From contig NZ_CP009227.1 of NCBI RefSeq assembly GCF_000775995.1, forward strand, positions 248,001-312,000: a stretch of 64,000 nucleotides of DNA. The letters run 5' to 3'. The translations under genes were made by a program, and so were the position numbers. This document shows positions 35,446 to 44,324 of the stretch, one piece after another. Origin of the DNA: Treponema sp. OMZ 838. Lineage in GTDB: Bacteria; Spirochaetota; Spirochaetia; Treponematales; Treponemataceae. The first letter of the stretch is position 1; each line of letters opens with the position of its first letter. The notes beneath the pieces are model-generated. The model saw only the letters and a list, made by a program, of their open reading frames with translations, was not told the origin of the DNA and made no database searches.

Positions 35446-35840
35446 GAGTTTTCGTAGATACCAATATCATTATTTCTGCGATACTTTTTCCCAATGCTAA
35501 AGTTGCTAAAGTTTTTTCTCATTTAATTGAAAAGCACACGGTAATAATTGCTTCATACATAAAAGACGAATGTAAAGAAGTTTTTGAAAAGAAATTTCCA
35601 TTAAAAAAAGAACAGTTGAATATTTTTTTTAATGGAATCAGGTTTGAAGAATTTAAGACTCCCGAAAAAATTGATGAAAAGAAATATCCGGAAATTCGAG
35701 ATATAAAAGATTTACCGGTTCTTGTATCTGCAATTTTATCCGATTCGGATATTTTAATCACAGGTGATAAGGATTTTGAAGATATAAAAATTGATAAACC
35801 ACTCATCTTTACACCGGCAGCGTATTTTGAATTGATTTAA
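35442..35840 (+). CDS. PIN-domain toxin
   Basis: A 132-residue PIN-domain protein of the putative toxin-antitoxin PIN family, which are Mg-dependent RNases. Acidic residues are at RVFVDTNIIISAIL (Asp), in the middle IKDECKEV (Asp-Glu) and DSDILITGDKDFED (Asp cluster near the C-terminus). The start is TTG at 35442, overlapping the antitoxin stop by 4 bases. It is an intact pair with the AbrB gene, placed among degraded toxin-antitoxin genes. Confidence 0.83.
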   Translation: MRVFVDTNIIISAILFPNAKVAKVFSHLIEKHTVIIASYIKDECKEVFEKKFPLKKEQLNIFFNGIRFEEFKTPEKIDEKKYPEIRDIKDLPVLVSAILSDSDILITGDKDFEDIKIDKPLIFTPAAYFELI

Positions 35841-35899
35841 GTTTGAGCTTTCCATTATGGACTTCTGATTTCACCAAGAGGAAAAATTGATATGAAATG

Positions 35900-35933
35900 C
35901 CCTATTTGCAAGTTTTGAAAAATGCAAATAGGG
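35900..35933 (+). terminator. Terminator after the PIN toxin
   Basis: CCCTATTTGCA (35900-35910) and TGCAAATAGGG (35923-35933) form a perfect 11-bp stem with a 12-base loop, followed by TTTT. Confidence 0.7.
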
Positions 35934-36130
35934 TTTTGGCAAGTTGTACTTACCAGCGGCAATACAACAGTTATTTTCCGTAATGTTCCTGCACAAATTT
36001 CTAGAGCCTGTCAGGAAAACTGTGTAAATAGATATGTACGTATTAGCAAACAACTTTCATACCAAAGCATTTAAAATAGTTAGTAAGTATTATATTTTTT
36101 AAAAGAAAGTTGGGATTATTTGCTCTTTAA

Positions 36131-36316
36131 TCGGGTGTATCGCAGAATATGATTACCTACATCGAAACGGGTAAACGAACCCCCACCTTAAATACACTGT
36201 TAAAATTATGTACGGCAATGGGAATTGATCCATCTGTATTATTTCCGCAGAATAGCATTTTGTCAAAAGATGAGGCTAAAAAAACAATTATTAATCTCAT
36301 TGAAATGTATCTATAA
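36131..36316 (+). pseudogene. Remnant of an XRE-family HTH regulator
   Basis: One frame reads SGVSQNMITYIETGKRTPTL, NTLLKLCTAMGIDPSVLF and continues to a stop at 36316. This is the recognition helix and later half of a Cro/C1-type HTH domain. The first helices are missing: a stop codon stands directly before it. An ATG at 36149 would give 55 residues, too short for a working domain. It lies between two toxin-antitoxin loci. The rest of 35934-36417 shows no gene. Confidence 0.6.
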
Positions 36317-36417
36317 CTGATACATTGCTGCGACAGATTTACCGAAGCACCAATCTAAGAAACGTTCATAACAAAACAAATGTCAGATTTGAAGCGGGTG
36401 ATGAGATTTTCTATCTT

Positions 36418-36808
36418 TTACCAAATAGTTTTTACATTATATGACGGAATATTTCCGTCCGTAGTTACGATTGTTAAATCATTTTCAAGTGCTTGCGAAA
36501 TTAAAATTCTATCAAATGGGTCATTATGTTTTACATTATCCTGAAACGGCAAATTTCGAATTCTGTTGAAATCATCAAGTGTAATCGGAAGTTTTCTAAA
36601 TCCTGCTCGTCTGCACATCTCATCTATATTCATATACAGTATGAGTAAATTCCAATTTTTTCTTACTTTGTTTTATTGAAATCTCCCAAAATGAGGCATA
36701 ACTGTAAAAACAAACATTAGATTCAATGATATCTTGAACGCTTTTCGACAATCGTTCATTCCCGAATAAATACCAAAGAATTGTATGAGTGTCGAGCAAG
36801 TACTTCAT
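36418..36808 (-). pseudogene. vapC: VapC-type PIN toxin, frameshifted
   Basis: Two open frames join to one VapC protein: the first (36620-36808) starts MKYLLDTHTILWYLFG with the first Asp and has YASFWEISIKQSKKKLEF; the second (36418-36633) has the expected ending DEMCRRAGFRKLPIT, HNDPFDRILISQAL and TTDGNIPSYNVKTIW. The break is near 36625-36635, where a one-base change is needed. The PIN catalytic Asp residues are all present across the two parts but not in one protein. The toxin is therefore probably dead, or the frame is restored by slippage. Confidence 0.8.
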
Positions 36809-37020
36809 TACATATACTCTGCAAAATCTTCGAGAGGGTCATCAAAATCCGGAGACATATAAAAAGGTTCATTTTTCCAAACGCCAAAAAGAGACTTCTT
36901 TTCAGAAATAGCATCTTCTTCAGGAAATTTCAATTTTATCAGGCGGATAAAATCAACAACCTCACTTATTGCAGCATGAGGGAGCGTTGCAAGTTCTTTT
37001 TCTAAAACTGTATAAGGCAT
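36808..37020 (-). CDS. DUF2281-type antitoxin (VapB-like)
   Basis: A 70-residue protein with the pattern of DUF2281 antitoxins: LEKELATLPHAAISEVVDFIRLIK at the N-terminus and the strong C-terminal mark PDFDDPLEDFAEYM, which binds the VapC partner. Its stop TAA shares a base with the ATG of the broken VapC gene, the normal layout for this pair. The antitoxin is intact while the toxin is frameshifted, as expected when a pair decays. Confidence 0.82.
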   Translation of the reverse strand: MPYTVLEKELATLPHAAISEVVDFIRLIKLKFPEEDAISEKKSLFGVWKNEPFYMSPDFDDPLEDFAEYM

Positions 37021-37040
37021 ATATGGTCTCCTATACAATT

Positions 37041-37068
37041 CTCTAAAAATCTACCCAAGTTCTTAGAG
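37041..37068. repeat. Hairpin of the CTCTAAAAA family
   Basis: CTCTAAAAA and TTCTTAGAG pair around a 10-base loop with one bulge, just upstream of the DUF2281 antitoxin gene. A second hairpin with GATTTCTATTCCG and CGGAATAGAAATC follows at about 37117-37149 and probably terminates the peptidase gene on the minus strand. Confidence 0.55.
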
Positions 37069-37180
37069 ATGCTCTATTATATGATAAATTCATCAAATTT
37101 TCTACATCTCGCATCAGATTTCTATTCCGTTTTCTTCGGAATAGAAATCGTCGTAAAATCTGAGTTGATAACCCGTTTTC

Positions 37181-38515
37181 CTATATCCGTGCCAGCGCCC
37201 CCATCGGATCCCACGGCTCAAGCTGTACGAGCGGCTGTTTTAAGGCGTCAAGCCATTTTTGTTCAACAAAGGTCTTTTCTACCATAATCTGATAGGTATA
37301 CTCATCGAACCACGCATCGGACATCGAGAACATTCCCTTTTTGCCTGATTCATCACCCCACGAATTTTCTACCTGCCATTTAATCGGCTTTCCTGATTTA
37401 TCCAGATCGACGCCGGTCAACACCATTGCGTGAGTAAGCAGGCTATCGCCGTAATCGAGCCGTTCCGCTTTTGTGAATTCAGGCAGTTCGCCAAGCGTTT
37501 TATCGTAGAGGTATACTTCGGTATCCATAATGCCTTCGGGGCGGCAGATATACGGCCCCATATCGCAGCCGAACCAGACTGGTTTACCGGCTTTAATCGA
37601 TTCAATAGCCGCCGTTTTAAGCACGTCGATCGGCACATTGATGTAGTGAATGGGCTCCGCTTCTTTCACGGTACCGAGGAATTTTACCGTGTAGGCTCTG
37701 CCGTAAGGCTTATCCGCCGTCGGCGCATTGATTAAGCTGATTTTATTGTTTAAATCCCAGCCGACATATTCCTTAAAGAATTGCTGCGGGGTAATTTGCT
37801 CTGCTTTGTGAAACTTCTTATCCTTATCGCGGCATTCAAAGTCGAATACGCGCGGCGGTTCGCCGAGTGCCTTAACCAAAAAGCTGTATACATGCGAAAG
37901 ATAGGTTTCTTTGTCTGCACGGAGCTCTTTGATAGACTTGCCGGCCTTGTGCCCGTCCCGCAACAGCTGCGCATATTTGCGGAGGCGATGGGTTAATTCG
38001 GCAACAAAAAAGCGCGTGTCGGAGGAATGGAAGGTTTCGGGCATCACATCCTTAGGCACGGCGCCGTATTTTTGCAGAATACCGGAGAACATATCCCACT
38101 GTCCTCCATCCTGAATAGGATTGGCCAGCAAATGCGCGAGTAACCGTCCTTCAAGCGGTTCGTCTAGGGTCTCTAGGATGCTTTCAAAAAAGTAATTGGA
38201 TTTTTCGAGTTTATCCCAAAACAGCGTGTAGTTCTGGGAAAGCTCGAAGGTTTCCAAGTTGAGCTTTTTCATTATTTCTACACGGGCGGCATTTAGCGAA
38301 GCAAACATCCAGCAGCGTCCGCTCTTCTTTTGATTGGTAATTTCTCCGCGCTCTGTTTCGTGAGAAAAACAAAAATTGTGGCGGCGGCGGACATCATAGT
38401 TAAACGATGCGTCCTCGATGCCGCTCTTGGCGACAGCCCCTGCAATAATCGTATTCGACGGGTCTGCACGATAATCACTTTCAAACTTTTTTAAAAGTTC
38501 AGGTGAAATATTCAT
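37181..38515 (-). CDS. pepC: C1-family aminopeptidase (bleomycin hydrolase type)
   Basis: A 444-residue cytosolic cysteine peptidase of the PepC/bleomycin hydrolase group, which trims N-terminal residues from peptides. The catalytic Cys is in KKSGRCWMFASLNAAR, the His in LLTHAMVLTGVD and the Asn in QVENSWGDESGKKG. The C-terminus (MGALARI) is slightly longer than the final residues inserted in the active site of yeast homologues. There is no signal peptide. ATG 38515 has GAGGAG upstream. Confidence 0.93.
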   Translation of the reverse strand: MNISPELLKKFESDYRADPSNTIIAGAVAKSGIEDASFNYDVRRRHNFCFSHETERGEITNQKKSGRCWMFASLNAARVEIMKKLNLETFELSQNYTLFWDKLEKSNYFFESILETLDEPLEGRLLAHLLANPIQDGGQWDMFSGILQKYGAVPKDVMPETFHSSDTRFFVAELTHRLRKYAQLLRDGHKAGKSIKELRADKETYLSHVYSFLVKALGEPPRVFDFECRDKDKKFHKAEQITPQQFFKEYVGWDLNNKISLINAPTADKPYGRAYTVKFLGTVKEAEPIHYINVPIDVLKTAAIESIKAGKPVWFGCDMGPYICRPEGIMDTEVYLYDKTLGELPEFTKAERLDYGDSLLTHAMVLTGVDLDKSGKPIKWQVENSWGDESGKKGMFSMSDAWFDEYTYQIMVEKTFVEQKWLDALKQPLVQLEPWDPMGALARI

Positions 38516-38662
38516 ATATAACTCCTCTCGGTTTGATGTACCGTATGTAAACTGACGGTAATAATACATCGCATAGGCGATAAAATCAACCTTTTAGCAA
38601 TGCAGCACATCGACTGCGCCGTATCCAGCCCAGCACTTTTGAAAAGAGCCAATGCAAATACA

Positions 38663-38698
38663 GGGCAACCGCATTATAAAATATTTGCAGCGGTTGCC
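38663..38698. repeat. Hairpin upstream of a family A repeat
   Basis: GGCAACCGC and GCGGTTGCC flank an AT-rich loop (ATTATAAAATATTTGCA), just left of the family A element at 38706. It may belong to the same repeat. Confidence 0.5.
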
Positions 38699-38705
38699 TT
38701 CCTTC

Positions 38706-38977
38706 TGTGCGAAATTTTGCTTAAAATTTCGCACATTTTTCCAGCAAAGGGGGAAACGCATCAGGCAAAATAGATAAAAATCGCGGAAAAATTGAGACTG
38801 TGAGACCATTTGAACCATCTTCAACTGTTGTACATCCATGTACGTCAGTTGAAGGCGAGTTTTGGCAGAGCCAAAACATCGCTACTATATGAAACCACTG
38901 CCATCCTTGGCAGTTCTGGTCGAATAGTCTCAATTTTTCCGCGGGGGTGTTAAAAAAACGGCCTGATGCGTTTCCCC
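38706..38977. repeat. Layered hairpin element, family A, copy 3, with a nested triple-hairpin module
   Basis: Leading hairpin TGTGCGAAATTTT with AAAATTTCGCACA (38706-38735); outer 17-bp stem GGGGAAACGCATCAGGC (38750-38766) with its complement at 38961-38977; inner 18-bp stem CGCGGAAAAATTGAGACT (38782-38799) with its complement at 38926-38943. Where copies 1 and 2 have a short loop hairpin, this copy holds a reverse-oriented triple-hairpin module (CTTCAACTG with CAGTTGAAG, GTTTTGG with CCAAAAC, ACTGCC with GGCAGT; 38819-38914). It lies in the divergent promoter region of pepC and hslV. Confidence 0.87.
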
Positions 38978-39072
38978 TGAATGCAGATATGCCGTATATT
39001 TTCAAAAGGAACGCATTATGGTATAATAAAAAGCGATATCAATGTATTTTAATATTGCTAATGAGGTTATAC

Positions 39073-39612
39073 ATGGGAAACATGAAGGTGCGGAGTACAA
39101 CCGTTATTGCCGTCAGACGCAACGGGAAGGTTGCGATGGCAGGCGACGGACAAGTTACGATGGGGCAAACGGTAATGAAAGGCAATGCCCGCAAGGTCCG
39201 CAAGATTTATGACGGCAAAGTGATGACCGGTTTTGCCGGTGCAACGGCCGATGCCTTTACACTGCTCGAAAAGTTTGAAGGGCGGCTCAAGGAATACGGA
39301 GGCGACATTACCCGCGCTGCGGTCGAGCTTGCCAAAGAGTGGCGCACCAACAAAATACTGAAAAATCTTGAAGCGCTGCTGCTGGTCGCGGACGCAAAGA
39401 CCATTTTACTGATTTCCGGAAACGGGGATGTCATTGAACCGCAGGAAGATGTGCTCGCAATCGGTTCGGGCGGCAATTATGCGTATGCAGCAGCGCTTGC
39501 CCTACTGCGCAACACGGACTTATCAGCCCGCGAAATTGCCGAAAAGAGCTTAAATATCGCCGGACAGATTTGCGTATACACCAACGAAAACGTACATATA
39601 GAGGAAATATAA
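39073..39612 (+). CDS. hslV: ATP-dependent protease HslV
   Basis: HslV is the threonine peptidase of the HslVU protease. The 179-residue protein has the N-terminal nucleophile region [26 protein letters not shown], where a Thr after a short propeptide is the catalytic residue, then [16 protein letters not shown] and [19 protein letters not shown] 39073 has GAGGT upstream; 39082 is possible. The 1-base overlap of its stop with hslU couples the two. It is preceded by a family A repeat; a TATAAT box is at 39022-39027. Confidence 0.95.
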   Translation: MGNMKVRSTTVIAVRRNGKVAMAGDGQVTMGQTVMKGNARKVRKIYDGKVMTGFAGATADAFTLLEKFEGRLKEYGGDITRAAVELAKEWRTNKILKNLEALLLVADAKTILLISGNGDVIEPQEDVLAIGSGGNYAYAAALALLRNTDLSAREIAEKSLNIAGQICVYTNENVHIEEI

Positions 39613-41072
39613 TGACAATCAACTTGGATGAACTCACCCCTCCGCACATTGTGGCGGAACTGGACAAATATATTATCGGGCAGACAAAGGCGAAAAAAGC
39701 TGTTGCCGTTGCTCTGCGGAATAGGACACGACGGCTCAAATTGAGCGAAGAGATCCGCGAAGAAATTGCGCCGAAGAATATTCTGATGATCGGGCCGACC
39801 GGCGTAGGTAAAACCGAGATTGCCCGCCGGCTTGCAAAACTTTCGGGAGCGCCGTTCCTTAAAGTAGAGGCGACAAAGTACACCGAAGTCGGCTATGTCG
39901 GCCGTGATGTCGAATCGATGATCCGCGACCTGATGGCTGTCGGTTACTCTATGGTAAAAAGCGAGATGCAGGAAACGCTGAAAGCACAGGCGGAAAAAAA
40001 CACGGAAGAAATCCTCCTTGACCTTTTACTACCGGGCTCCAACAAAAAGAAGCGGGATCGGAAAGGAGGTTCTAAGCCGCTTTTAATCGCCGGATCGGAA
40101 CATGATGCGGATGCTGAAAATAACAAAGAAATCCGAATAGAAGTTAGTTCGATAGAAGACAGCGGACAAGCCGAAGACGATATGCACGAAACGAGGGAAA
40201 AATTCCGCAAGATGCTGCGGGACGGCAAGTTTGAAGATAAAATGGTAGAAGTTTCCGTGCAGCAGTCCGGTATGCCGAGTTTTGAAATCTTTGCCGGTGG
40301 TTCCAGCATGGAAGATCTCGAAAGCGCGATGTCGAATATCAGCAGTATGCTGATGGGTGCCGGTAAAAACAAACGTAAAACGACCAGCGTAAAAGAAGCC
40401 CGTATGATCATTATGAACGATCAGCTCGATAAGCTCGTTGATCACGATAAAATCGTAGAGGAAGCCAAAGAGCGGGTTGAGCAAATGGGCATCATTTTCA
40501 TCGACGAAATCGATAAAGTTGCTTCCAAAAGCGAGCGGAGCAGCGGCATCGACGTGTCCCGCGAAGGGGTACAGCGCGATATTCTTCCTATTGTAGAAGG
40601 CTCCAAAGTCAACACAAAGTTCGGCGTCGTCGATACCCGTCACATCCTATTCATCGCGGCGGGGGCTTTCAGCATTTCAAAACCGAGTGACCTTATTCCC
40701 GAATTTCAAGGACGCTTCCCGCTGCGGGTGGAACTGGAATCGCTCCATGCGGAAGACTTCAAGCGGATTTTGCTTGAACCTAAGAACGCATTGACCAAAC
40801 AGTACAAAGCGCTGCTCGAAACCGAAGGGCTGACCGTCATCTTTAAGGATGAAGCAATCGACCGCATGAGCAACCTCGCAGCGGAGGTCAACTCGACAAT
40901 GGAAAACATCGGCGCCCGCCGTCTCCACACGATTATGGAAATGTTGCTGGAGGATATTTCATTTAATGCAAGCGGCATGACGGAAAAAACCGTCGAAATA
41001 GACCGCGCGTACGTCGATGAGCGCTTGAAGGACATCGTACAGGATCAAGATTTATCCCGTTATATTCTGTAA
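39612..41072 (+). CDS. hslU: HslU ATPase subunit
   Basis: HslU unfolds substrates and feeds them into HslV. The 486-residue protein begins with ELTPPHIVAELDKYIIGQTKAK, has Walker A IGPTGVGKTEIARRLA, the pore loop KYTEVGYVGRDVES, Walker B GIIFIDEIDK and the sensor region GARRLHTIMEMLLED. An inserted charged domain of about 150 residues (with NIS, GGSK and many Glu) lies in the middle, as in other HslU proteins. It ends in DLSRYIL, the tail that docks in HslV. Confidence 0.96.
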   Translation: MTINLDELTPPHIVAELDKYIIGQTKAKKAVAVALRNRTRRLKLSEEIREEIAPKNILMIGPTGVGKTEIARRLAKLSGAPFLKVEATKYTEVGYVGRDVESMIRDLMAVGYSMVKSEMQETLKAQAEKNTEEILLDLLLPGSNKKKRDRKGGSKPLLIAGSEHDADAENNKEIRIEVSSIEDSGQAEDDMHETREKFRKMLRDGKFEDKMVEVSVQQSGMPSFEIFAGGSSMEDLESAMSNISSMLMGAGKNKRKTTSVKEARMIIMNDQLDKLVDHDKIVEEAKERVEQMGIIFIDEIDKVASKSERSSGIDVSREGVQRDILPIVEGSKVNTKFGVVDTRHILFIAAGAFSISKPSDLIPEFQGRFPLRVELESLHAEDFKRILLEPKNALTKQYKALLETEGLTVIFKDEAIDRMSNLAAEVNSTMENIGARRLHTIMEMLLEDISFNASGMTEKTVEIDRAYVDERLKDIVQDQDLSRYIL

Positions 41073-41147
41073 CGTTCCTCAAGGGAATTTTTATAATGCC
41101 GATATATGAGTATACGAATAGCTTAATAGAAATAGATAGGAGTTGAG

Positions 41148-41567
41148 ATGCACATAAACAGTTTTCAAAAGACAGTTGATCTTTTACACCGTGCGCTTGA
41201 TGTAAACGCCCTTCGCTATACCGTGTCGGCAAATAACCTTGCAAACTCGGAGATACCGGATTTCAAGCGGACATCAGTCAATTTTGAAACGGAGTTAAAA
41301 CATGCGCTCGATTCCGAAAAACGGGCTGCCGGTCAATTTCAGTTAACGGTAACCAATCCGAATCATATTAAGTCGGACGGTGTTATCGACTATCGTTCGG
41401 TTTCTCCGCGCCGTGTGCTGGACTATACCACGACGGCAAAGGCAAACGGCAACAACGTAGATGCTGAAGAAGAAGCAATGACTATCCTCAAGATTCAGAT
41501 GCAGTATCAGCTGTTAAGTCAGATGACCGGTTTTCAGTACAGCCAAGTACAGTCGGTGTTAAAATAA
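41148..41567 (+). CDS. flgB: Flagellar basal-body rod protein FlgB
   Basis: FlgB is a proximal rod protein of the periplasmic flagellum. The 139-residue protein has the N-terminal rod signature VSANNLANSEIPDFKRTSVNFE and a C-terminal ILKIQMQYQLLSQMTGFQYSQVQSVL helix. A GGAG site precedes ATG 41148. It is the first gene of the flgBC-fliEFGHIJ operon; an unusual run of three hairpins separates it from flgC. Confidence 0.93.
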   Translation: MHINSFQKTVDLLHRALDVNALRYTVSANNLANSEIPDFKRTSVNFETELKHALDSEKRAAGQFQLTVTNPNHIKSDGVIDYRSVSPRRVLDYTTTAKANGNNVDAEEEAMTILKIQMQYQLLSQMTGFQYSQVQSVLK

Positions 41568-41577
41568 GGGGTATAGC

Positions 41578-41719
41578 AAACCTCTCAAAACTTCCGTTTT
41601 GAGAGGTTTACCTTAGATTTATTTGCGATGTTTTCAAGATAAGTCATTTTAACGTAAAAACTTATCTTGAAAACTCGTCGGGCATCTCTAAAAAGCTAAC
41701 CGAGTTTTTAGAGATGCCC
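41578..41719. repeat. Three hairpins inside the flagellar operon
   Basis: AAACCTCTCAAAA with TTTTGAGAGGTTT (41578-41609), GTTTTCAAGATAAG with CTTATCTTGAAAAC (41630-41674) and GGGCATCTCTAAAAA with TTTTTAGAGATGCCC (41680-41719). The third belongs to the CTCTAAAAA family. They fill the 165-bp gap between flgB and flgC, where other operons have almost no gap. Confidence 0.8.
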
Positions 41720-41732
41720 ATAGGAGCAGTAA

Positions 41733-42188
41733 ATGGGTATCTTCAGCAGTATCAACATAGCGGCGACCGGCATGAGCGCCGAACGGTTACGGACTGATGT
41801 TATTTCCGATAACATCGCCAATGCTTCCACCACCAGTTCACAGGAAGGCGGCTATTTCCGCCGCAGCCGCGTCGTTCTTGCGCAGAAAAATGACGGCATC
41901 GATTGGCGGCTTCCCTTTGTTTCTTCCGATATGGATAGAGGCGTCGGAACAGGGGTTCGTGTAACCGGTATCGAAAAAGATAACTCCGAACCGCGGCTTT
42001 CCTATGAACCCGACCATCCCCATGCAATACTTTCGGGGCCGAAAGCGGGTTACGTGGAATATCCGAATGTGAATATCGTAACGGAAATGGTTGACCTGAT
42101 TTCTGCATCCCGCTCGTATGAAGCGAATGCGGCAGTTGTTCAGGGTTCAAAAGAAATGTTTCAGCGTGCGCTCGAGATCGGACGCTAA
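41733..42188 (+). CDS. flgC: Flagellar basal-body rod protein FlgC
   Basis: FlgC is a proximal rod protein. The 151-residue protein starts with SINIAATGMSAERLRTDVISDNIANASTT, has GYVEYPNVNIVTEMVDLISASRSYEAN and the C-terminal EMFQRALEIGR, all expected. A GGAG site is 8 bases before ATG 41733, just after the hairpins. fliE follows after 17 bases. Confidence 0.95.
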   Translation: MGIFSSINIAATGMSAERLRTDVISDNIANASTTSSQEGGYFRRSRVVLAQKNDGIDWRLPFVSSDMDRGVGTGVRVTGIEKDNSEPRLSYEPDHPHAILSGPKAGYVEYPNVNIVTEMVDLISASRSYEANAAVVQGSKEMFQRALEIGR

Positions 42189-42205
42189 CGAGATAAGGGG
42201 CACCT

Positions 42206-42568
42206 ATGACTATTACCAATACGGCAACCTTGTATAAGGTTCCGGCTATTATGAAAAATCCGGCAATAGCGCCGATCGCCGTCGATAACTTCCGCAGCCG
42301 CATGGTTTCTGATACGGATTTAGTTGACACGGCAGTAAATAAAAAAGCAATGAGCTTTGAGCAAACCCTGCTCAAGGCCTTTGACGAAGTAAATGCAAAA
42401 CAGCAGCGGACTGCGGAACTCGGACAACAGATGATTGTCGATCCGGAATCCGTAGATGTACACGATATTACCATCGCAATGGCGGAAGCCGGTATGTCGC
42501 TGAAAATTGCACAGACGCTGATAGACCGCGTCGTAAAAAGTTGGAATGATATTACCATAACCAGATAA
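42206..42568 (+). CDS. fliE: Flagellar hook-basal body protein FliE
   Basis: FliE joins the MS ring to the rod. The 120-residue protein has the C-terminal family stretch VDVHDITIAMAEAGMSLKIAQTLIDRVVKSWNDI and an N-terminal part with FRSRMVSDTDL and SFEQTLLKAFDEVN. FliF follows after about 50 bases. Length is typical of spirochaetal FliE. Confidence 0.93.
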   Translation: MTITNTATLYKVPAIMKNPAIAPIAVDNFRSRMVSDTDLVDTAVNKKAMSFEQTLLKAFDEVNAKQQRTAELGQQMIVDPESVDVHDITIAMAEAGMSLKIAQTLIDRVVKSWNDITITR

Positions 42569-42619
42569 TGGAGCTGTTATAATTATTGTAGCAGGTTCGT
42601 TCAGTAAGGGGGAGGACAC

Positions 42620-44323
42620 ATGAACGAATGGTTTAAAAAAACATTAACGCAAATCAAAACACTGTGGAGTAAGTGGACGCTTATCCAAAAAGGCATACTG
42701 GCAGCCGTAGTTGTTGCAGCGATTGTCATTATCGTCTTGCTTACTTCATGGTCAGCTAAGCCCTCTCTTGTGCCGCTCATCGATACCCCGGTAACGGATG
42801 CAACGGTCAGAGAACGTATCATTCTAAGGCTCAACGAAGAGAATGTGAAAGCAACCGTTTCGCAATCGGGAGTTATTTCGGTGAATGACGAACAAACCGC
42901 TCGCCGGATGCGCGCCATCCTCTTGCGTGAAGACCTTATTCCGCAGAATACCGACCCGTGGGCTATTTTCGACGTAGAACGCTGGACACGCACGGACTTT
43001 GAACGCAATATCGACGTACGGCGCGCTGTTATCGAAGAAGTCCGCAAGCACATTAAAGCATTGGACGATGTAGATGACGCAAGTGTCGTAGTCAATATGC
43101 CGAAAGATAAGTTTTTTCAATCAGAGCAAAATCCCGTAACGGCAAGTATTATACTCTATCCGAAACCGGGCAGCGACATCAGTACAAACCGAAAAAAAAT
43201 TGAAGGTATCCAAAAGGTCTTAAAATATGCCGTTGAAGGTTTGACCGATGACAATATCACTATTGCCGATAACAGCGGCAATATTCTCAATGATTTTGCA
43301 GGGATGAAGGACTTTGACCGCCTCTCCATTATCGAAAAACAACAGAAGATTATTGCAAAACTGGAAACGCAGTATGAAATCAAAATTCTTAATATTCTGC
43401 AAAAGACCTACGGCACCGATCGTGTCCGGGAACTCAGTATTAAGATCGATATGGATATGTCGGAAAAGACAGCCGAAACGGTAGAATTCCTGCCCTTCCA
43501 GCTGAGACCGGACAATCCTGAAACCCCGTACGATGAATCCGAGGTACGAGCTTCGGTAACCCGCTCTTCGGAAACGGCAACAACAACCTATCAGGGAACA
43601 GGCTTTAATCCTGAAGGCCCCGCCGGTGTGGAAGGACAAACAGCTCCTTCATATCGGGATACCAGTAATTTAACGGGATTGTCTACGCAGTCGATTGTAA
43701 GAACAAACGAAGAAATCGGCAGCCGGAGAACATCCGAGATTGTCAGCCCTGAAATGGGACGCCGTACCGTGTCGGTAAACATCGACGGGCAATGGCGCAA
43801 AAAGAAAGATGCAAACGGCAATCTCATCATTAAAGACGGACAGATTGAGCGTGAGTATATCCCGATTTCCGATGAAGAATTGCAGAAAGCCACACAGGCT
43901 GTGCAAGCCGCAATCGGATACAACGCACTGCGGAATGATTCAGTCAGCGTTCTTAACATCCAATTCGACCGCTTATCGGAATTTGAAAAAGAAGATGAGG
44001 CTTATTTTAGAGCGGTTCAGCGGCGGTTGATATTACTGGTCAGTTTAGCAGGCTTAGCGGTTCTCTTACTCCTCTTTATCATCTACCGTATTGCCACCCG
44101 CGAATTCGAACGCAGAAAGCGGCTTAGAGAAGAAGAACTTTTGCGGCAACATCAGCTTGAACGAGAAAAAGCGCTGTGGGAGGCTGAACAGGCCGGCATG
44201 GAAGTTTCAATGTCCGTAGAAGAGATGAAACGGCGAGAACTGTTGGAAAATGTGATAAACAATGCGCGTGAACATCCTGAAGATGTTGCATTGCTGCTGC
44301 GCACATGGTTGATGGAGGAATAG
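42620..44323 (+). CDS. fliF: Flagellar MS-ring protein FliF
   Basis: FliF forms the MS ring in the inner membrane. The 567-residue protein has an N-terminal membrane segment (GILAAVVVAAIVIIVLLTSW), the periplasmic ring-building domains (GVISVNDEQTARRMRAILL; KALDDVDDASVVVNMPKD; GLTDDNITIADNSGNIL), a second membrane segment (LILLVSLAGLAVLLLLFIIY) and a C-terminal cytoplasmic tail that binds FliG. GGAGG precedes the start. Confidence 0.96.
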   Translation: MNEWFKKTLTQIKTLWSKWTLIQKGILAAVVVAAIVIIVLLTSWSAKPSLVPLIDTPVTDATVRERIILRLNEENVKATVSQSGVISVNDEQTARRMRAILLREDLIPQNTDPWAIFDVERWTRTDFERNIDVRRAVIEEVRKHIKALDDVDDASVVVNMPKDKFFQSEQNPVTASIILYPKPGSDISTNRKKIEGIQKVLKYAVEGLTDDNITIADNSGNILNDFAGMKDFDRLSIIEKQQKIIAKLETQYEIKILNILQKTYGTDRVRELSIKIDMDMSEKTAETVEFLPFQLRPDNPETPYDESEVRASVTRSSETATTTYQGTGFNPEGPAGVEGQTAPSYRDTSNLTGLSTQSIVRTNEEIGSRRTSEIVSPEMGRRTVSVNIDGQWRKKKDANGNLIIKDGQIEREYIPISDEELQKATQAVQAAIGYNALRNDSVSVLNIQFDRLSEFEKEDEAYFRAVQRRLILLVSLAGLAVLLLLFIIYRIATREFERRKRLREEELLRQHQLEREKALWEAEQAGMEVSMSVEEMKRRELLENVINNAREHPEDVALLLRTWLMEE

Positions 44324-44324
44324 T

